A stretch of DNA of 64,000 nt from Rhodococcus sp040643435. Its GTDB lineage: Bacteria; Actinomycetota; Actinomycetes; Mycobacteriales; Mycobacteriaceae. The number at the start of each line of letters is the position of its first letter. The stretch's first letter is position 1. Location of the stretch: assembly GCF_040643435.1 (NCBI RefSeq), contig NZ_JBEYUH010000015.1, forward strand, positions 56,471-120,470, in the 5' to 3' direction. This document shows positions 60,688 to 64,000 of this stretch, piece by piece. The notes beneath the pieces are model-generated. The model made no database searches, was not told the DNA's origin, and worked only from the letters and a program-made list of their open reading frames with translations. The position numbers and the translations under genes were made by a program.

Positions 60688-61323
60688 TCAGGACTGAACT
60701 CGGGCCACCGACGTGGACGTCGAATTCTTCGCCTCGATGGCCGTTCCAACCCACCGATGCAGAAATGCGCGTAGCTCTTTTGGGGGACGAGGAGGGTCGC
60801 CCGGGTCGACGAGGAGTGACTGGACGAACCGGAGCATGACTTCGACGAGCTCATTCATGTCGGCGTCCGTCCATCCATGTCCGGCCCAATCGATCGGAAG
60901 GTGGTCGACGATCACGCGTCCTGTGGCGATGGACCGCGTAGCGGTGACCTCGGCGGTGAGTTCTGTGTTGTCCGGTTGAACGAACAGCAGGGCGAATCGG
61001 CGATTATCTTGAAGGCGCTCGAAGGTTAGGGCGACTGCCTCGACTATCGCGTGGGAAGGTTCGGTGAGACCTTCAAGTGACTGCGCCAAGTCGTCGAGGA
61101 ACTCGTTGGTGGCGTGTTGAGCTGTCGCGATGAGCAGCGCTTGACTGTTGGGAAAGTACCGGTAGACGGTCTGGCGAGCGATGCCCAGCTTCTGTGCGAC
61201 CTGACGGATGTTCACATCGGTTGCACCCGACTCCATCAGCTCTCCGGCGGCGGCGATGATGCGGTTCGCAGCCTCGTCGTCGTCGGCCGGGGGAATAAGG
61301 CCGGCCCATCCATGTGTACGCAC
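60688..61323 (-). CDS. TetR-family regulator
   Basis: 211 aa: N-terminal HTH (residues ~20-65, ATDVNIRQVAQKLGIARQTVYRYF), then an all-helical ligand domain. GTG 61323. It is divergent from the Rieske oxygenase gene (123 bp apart) and so probably controls it. Lower-GC codon use than the B12 genes nearby. Confidence 0.9.
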   Translation of the reverse strand: MRTHGWAGLIPPADDDEAANRIIAAAGELMESGATDVNIRQVAQKLGIARQTVYRYFPNSQALLIATAQHATNEFLDDLAQSLEGLTEPSHAIVEAVALTFERLQDNRRFALLFVQPDNTELTAEVTATRSIATGRVIVDHLPIDWAGHGWTDADMNELVEVMLRFVQSLLVDPGDPPRPPKELRAFLHRWVGTAIEAKNSTSTSVARVQS

Positions 61324-61407
61324 CTGTCCATTGTGTCGTGCTCGTCGATCCTAGTGGCGTATTGGATCGGGGACGCGAACGACTAGACATAGAACGTGTT
61401 TCATGTA

Positions 61408-61420
61408 TTGTCATCGACAA
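61408..61420. promoter_or_regulatory. Candidate TetR operator
   Basis: TTGTC-ATC-GACAA, a perfect 5-bp inverted repeat with 3-bp spacer, 26 bp before the Rieske oxygenase ATG in the divergent promoter region. Confidence 0.35.
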
Positions 61421-61446
61421 GGGCACTGGTGACGAGAGGACCTGGC

Positions 61447-62643
61447 ATGACGACGTTCGAGAACCCCACACCGAGCACGGGACCGACCCCCAGTCCGTTC
61501 GGAGTTGAGCTGACTCGACGAGCATTGGACTTGGCAGTTGCAAACACCACGGACATGGCCGAGTCGACACTGCGGGTGCCCCTGTCGTATTACCGCGATG
61601 ACAAGATCGCCGAGTACGAACGGAACCAACTGTTGAGGGAGACGCCGCTTGCTCTGCTGGCATCAGCTCAGATCCCGAAGAATCATGACTATGTCGTGCG
61701 CACGGTGCTCGACGATTCGTTGCTGATCACCCGTGACCGTGACGGGCAGGCTCACGTCTTCTTGAACTACTGCCGCCACCGTGGCGCGATGCCGGCTTGC
61801 GGGGCAGGGAACAGCCGACGATTCACATGCCCGTACCACGCATGGGTTTACGACAACAATGGACAGCTGCGCGGGATTCCGGGCAAGGCAGGGTTCGACG
61901 ACGTCAATCGAGACGAATACGGTCTGGTCGAGCTACCCAGCGAGGAACGTCACGGATTCATCTGGGGTGTCCTCAATGCCGATGCGCCAATGGATCTGGA
62001 CACGCACCTGGGTGAGTGCGGTGCCGAACTCGCACGGTGGAACTATCAGGACTACCAGTACCACGACGAGCGATCCCTGAACTCCGCCGTCAGCTGGAAG
62101 GGTGCGCTCGAAGCCTTCGCCGAGGGTTACCACTTTCCATTCGTCCACGGCAACAGCGTCATCGGCCAGAACACCATCGCGAACACCCACGTCTACGACG
62201 AGTTCGGCCCGCACCACCGTATCGGCTTCCCGTTCAACTGGGTTCGGGACCTCGAGGGTATGGAGGAAGACGACTCGTGGGATGACCCGACTGCGCAGAT
62301 GGGCATCATCTATTGGGTTTATCCCAACCTCATCCTGGCCAACAGTCCTGTAGGAGTCGAGGTCATCGACATTTTGCCGGGTGATTCGGCCACGAGTTGC
62401 GTTGTGCGGCACAGTTGGATGGCGAAGTACCCTGCGGAGAGTCCTGAGCAGGTGGAGATGTATGCCGGCATATTCGCAGAGGTTCATGCCGCTGTTCGGG
62501 ACGAAGACTTCGCGATGCTCCCTCAGTGCGGTGAAGGAGTGCGCCGCGGGCAGCATGACCACATGGCCATCGGGCGCAACGAAATCGGCGTGCAGCACAT
62601 GATCCGGGTGATGGCGGACAAGATCGGGATCTCTCTGACATGA
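61447..62643 (+). CDS. Rieske-type aromatic-ring/steroid oxygenase, alpha subunit
   Basis: 398 aa. Rieske ligands are CRH in LNYCRHRGAMP and CPYH in FTCPYHAWVY. The mononuclear iron motif with two His is in EAFAEGYHFPFVHG. Alpha subunits act with a reductase and often a ferredoxin, none of which is adjacent. ATG 61447 has GAGAGGA upstream. Substrate not deducible; divergent TetR regulator suggests an inducible catabolic enzyme. Confidence 0.9.
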   Translation: MTTFENPTPSTGPTPSPFGVELTRRALDLAVANTTDMAESTLRVPLSYYRDDKIAEYERNQLLRETPLALLASAQIPKNHDYVVRTVLDDSLLITRDRDGQAHVFLNYCRHRGAMPACGAGNSRRFTCPYHAWVYDNNGQLRGIPGKAGFDDVNRDEYGLVELPSEERHGFIWGVLNADAPMDLDTHLGECGAELARWNYQDYQYHDERSLNSAVSWKGALEAFAEGYHFPFVHGNSVIGQNTIANTHVYDEFGPHHRIGFPFNWVRDLEGMEEDDSWDDPTAQMGIIYWVYPNLILANSPVGVEVIDILPGDSATSCVVRHSWMAKYPAESPEQVEMYAGIFAEVHAAVRDEDFAMLPQCGEGVRRGQHDHMAIGRNEIGVQHMIRVMADKIGISLT

Positions 62644-62680
62644 CCACTGATGTCGCGTCGGCACCGGGGGAGGGATAGGG

Positions 62681-63814
62681 ATGAGCGCAGTCGACTGGGG
62701 TCGCCTGGAAGGTGATCTCACCGAGGAGATCGTCTCTGCGGTCCGGGAAGTCACGACGCGGCCTGCGGGGTCGGCGGTGTACGGCGCTGCGCTGACCGAT
62801 ACTCATGCGCGGGACATGCTGTTCCTGTGGCCAGCCATCCGGGTGGGCACAGGCGTACCGGATCACGCTGTGGCTGATCGGGGATGGGACGTCGATAGTT
62901 GGCCGGTGCAGGTCGACTGGTCAAGCACGGGTGACAAGTGGGCTGAGACGCTGACCGCTTCCGTTGGTCTTGGTGACTACCTCTGGGATTCGGTCACCGT
63001 CCGGTTCCGCGAGAGTCTGGTGAGCGCATCCCGCCGCGCGACCCGAGCGTTGATCAGATCTGGTGCGGTCAACGAAGCGTTCGCGGTCGTAGTCCACGAT
63101 CCGGATGATCCCGTTGCCGCGATGAGGAATTCACTCACCGTCGAGCAACTTGCAACGCTGTTCCCGGAGCTGTACCGGCTTGCGGAGATCGAGGACCAAC
63201 TTTCTCGACTGTCGGAGCCTGAACAAGTCGAGCAGCTGGTCGAGATGCTCGTACATGCCGATTCCCGCGAACAACATCGCCTGGCGCACCGTCTGTTGGT
63301 TGCCGCCGGACCGATGGGTGTTTCACGCGTTGTCGCCGCGCTGGGCCTGCTTCCTTCGGGGGCGGCCGCGTCGGGTGGCATCGATCGCGTTCTTGACGTC
63401 CTGCTCGCGATCGGCGAGGTTGACGATCAGGCCGCCGAGCGAATCCTTGCGTTTGCAAAGGTCCCGACGACAACGACGGAGGTTCGAGCGCGTGCCGTGT
63501 CCGTGCTGAGTGCCGGCGGCCAGGCCTGTAGAGCAATGAACCTCCTCGCTGATCTGCCGGAAAATCTGGCAGGCAGGGCGGTGAGTGCTCCGTACGTCGA
63601 TGGCGAGCGAAGGTGTCAGCTCGACTACGCACCGATTCGTGAAGTTCTCGCTATGCGCCCGGAGCTGGACGAAGTGATGGCTGCAGAACTCACGTCCGAT
63701 CGGATCCAGGACATAGGGCACGAAGACCTACGAACAGCTGCGGATGCGCTGGACTCACCGTCGCGCTTCATCAGGCGGCACGCGTCGATCGTGCTGCTTT
63801 CGTCTCACCTGTAG
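62681..63814 (+). CDS. Hypothetical protein, DUF4303-like N-terminus with HEAT-like helical C-terminus
   Basis: 377 aa, soluble. The first ~130 residues (DWGRLEGDLTEEIVSAVREV, YGAALTDTHARDMLFLWPAI) resemble DUF4303-like proteins, which are frequent as immunity proteins; the rest is helical with Ala/Leu-rich repeats such as VRARAVSVLSAGGQACRAM and ends RFIRRHASIVLLSSHL. ATG 62681 has GGGGGAGGGAT upstream. Next to a mobile-element border. Function unknown; the link to immunity is weak. Confidence 0.6.
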   Translation: MSAVDWGRLEGDLTEEIVSAVREVTTRPAGSAVYGAALTDTHARDMLFLWPAIRVGTGVPDHAVADRGWDVDSWPVQVDWSSTGDKWAETLTASVGLGDYLWDSVTVRFRESLVSASRRATRALIRSGAVNEAFAVVVHDPDDPVAAMRNSLTVEQLATLFPELYRLAEIEDQLSRLSEPEQVEQLVEMLVHADSREQHRLAHRLLVAAGPMGVSRVVAALGLLPSGAAASGGIDRVLDVLLAIGEVDDQAAERILAFAKVPTTTTEVRARAVSVLSAGGQACRAMNLLADLPENLAGRAVSAPYVDGERRCQLDYAPIREVLAMRPELDEVMAAELTSDRIQDIGHEDLRTAADALDSPSRFIRRHASIVLLSSHL

Positions 63815-63906
63815 GACTGTCGATGTCGGCTGACATCGCAGTTGGGAGGAATGACGCCAACCGGGGGGTCGGTGACCTGCATCAATGATTGCGGAGATGA
63901 TCTATC

Positions 63907-64000
63907 TGTCGGCTCCGGTTGAAGGTTGAGCAGGTATTCCGGTCGAAAAGTGAGCACTCCACTCGACGATTGAGGAGTGATCACTGTGGAGGACTGGGCG
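63907..64000. mobile_element. Left end of an IS21-like element (partial)
   Basis: Two imperfect 17-bp direct repeats (63918-63934, starting GTTGAAGGTTGAG, and 63942-63958, starting GTCGAAAAGTGAG) with 24-bp period precede an open frame, as in IS21 ends that carry several transposase-binding repeats. A TG dinucleotide at 63907 is a possible terminus. The right end is outside the window. Confidence 0.5.
63986..64000 (+). CDS. istA: IstA-like transposase (first codons only)
   Basis: GTG 63986 has GAGGAG 8 nt upstream, and the codons read V-E-D-W-A, continuing beyond the window (the frame is VITVEDWA from GTG 63977). The EDWAEIRRLH-type start is familiar from rhodococcal IS21 IstA, but only five codons are visible, so this rests on recall and on the repeats upstream. 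Confidence 0.45.

Noticed and set aside
1..64000. tRNA, rRNA, CRISPR array or replication origin
   Set aside because: No regularly spaced repeats with spacers, no cloverleaf-like segment with conserved tRNA T-loop, and no DnaA-box cluster was noticed; a tRNAscan or Infernal run would be decisive.

Overview
The window is a high-GC actinobacterial chromosome segment. The gene content (FprA-type ferredoxin reductase, MetZ beside a rhodanese, PrpR/PrpDBC, WhiB, alpha-methylacyl-CoA racemase, an Rv0358-like gene next to purA) and the many GTG/TTG starts with GTGA or ATGA stop-start overlaps point to a mycolic-acid actinomycete, most likely Rhodococcus or a close relative. This is inference from families; no database search was possible.

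The dominant theme is cobalamin (B12). Five cobalamin riboswitches are recognisable from the conserved core and the B12 box: three on the plus strand (about 6.9, 10.0 and 56.3 kb) and two on the minus strand (about 24.3 and 29.3 kb). Four precede complete FecBCD/BtuFCD-type ABC importers and one precedes metE. Around them lie cobN (truncated by the window start) and cobF for corrin synthesis, an MBL-hydrolase/CobU fusion for cobinamide salvage, a B12-dependent ribonucleotide reductase (nrdJ) and the B12-independent methionine synthase with a MetE-like partner gene. The methylcitrate cycle (prpDBC), the B12-independent route for propionate, sits between two of these blocks.

Layout. 0-3.2 kb: cobN-cobF. 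3.2-6.8 kb: class II amidotransferase, a small acidic protein, two SDRs and a membrane protein. 6.9-13.9 kb: two riboswitch-led importers, the second ending in a coupled luciferase-like flavin oxidoreductase. 14.0-16.7 kb (minus): prpR-whiB-fhuF-like, all overlapping by GTGA. 16.9-20.4 kb: prpDBC. 20.5-24.4 kb (minus): riboswitch-metE-MetE-like. 24.9-29.4 kb (minus): riboswitch-SBP-permease-ATPase-FhuF-like-hypothetical. 29.4-33.4 kb (minus): four overlapping glycosyltransferases. 33.5-41 kb: terD, Rv0358-like, purA, MocR regulator, hydrolase, mcr and small enzymes. 41-45.6 kb: nrdJ diverging from purT-DUF456. 45.3-47.8 kb: a 360-bp direct duplication brackets a regulator/SDR pair. 47.8-52.1 kb: TauD-like dioxygenase with a NitT/TauT-type importer. 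52.4-56.2 kb: sulfur-related block (fprA with a cysteine-rich leader peptide; rhodanese-metZ). 56.2-60.6 kb: riboswitch-btuFCD-MBL/CobU. 60.6-64 kb: a region of lower-GC appearance with a TetR regulator, a Rieske oxygenase and an unknown gene, ending at the start of an IS21-like element.

Most promising for follow-up: (1) B12-riboswitch operons carrying redox proteins of unexplained role (FhuF-like 2Fe-2S protein, luciferase-like flavoenzyme), suggesting reductive processing of an imported corrinoid or cobalt chelate; (2) the PrpR-WhiB-FhuF operon of three predicted Fe-S proteins; (3) a visible sequester/antisequester switch in front of btuF; (4) the cysteine leader peptide before fprA; (5) the 360-bp duplication. 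No tRNA, rRNA or CRISPR array was seen.
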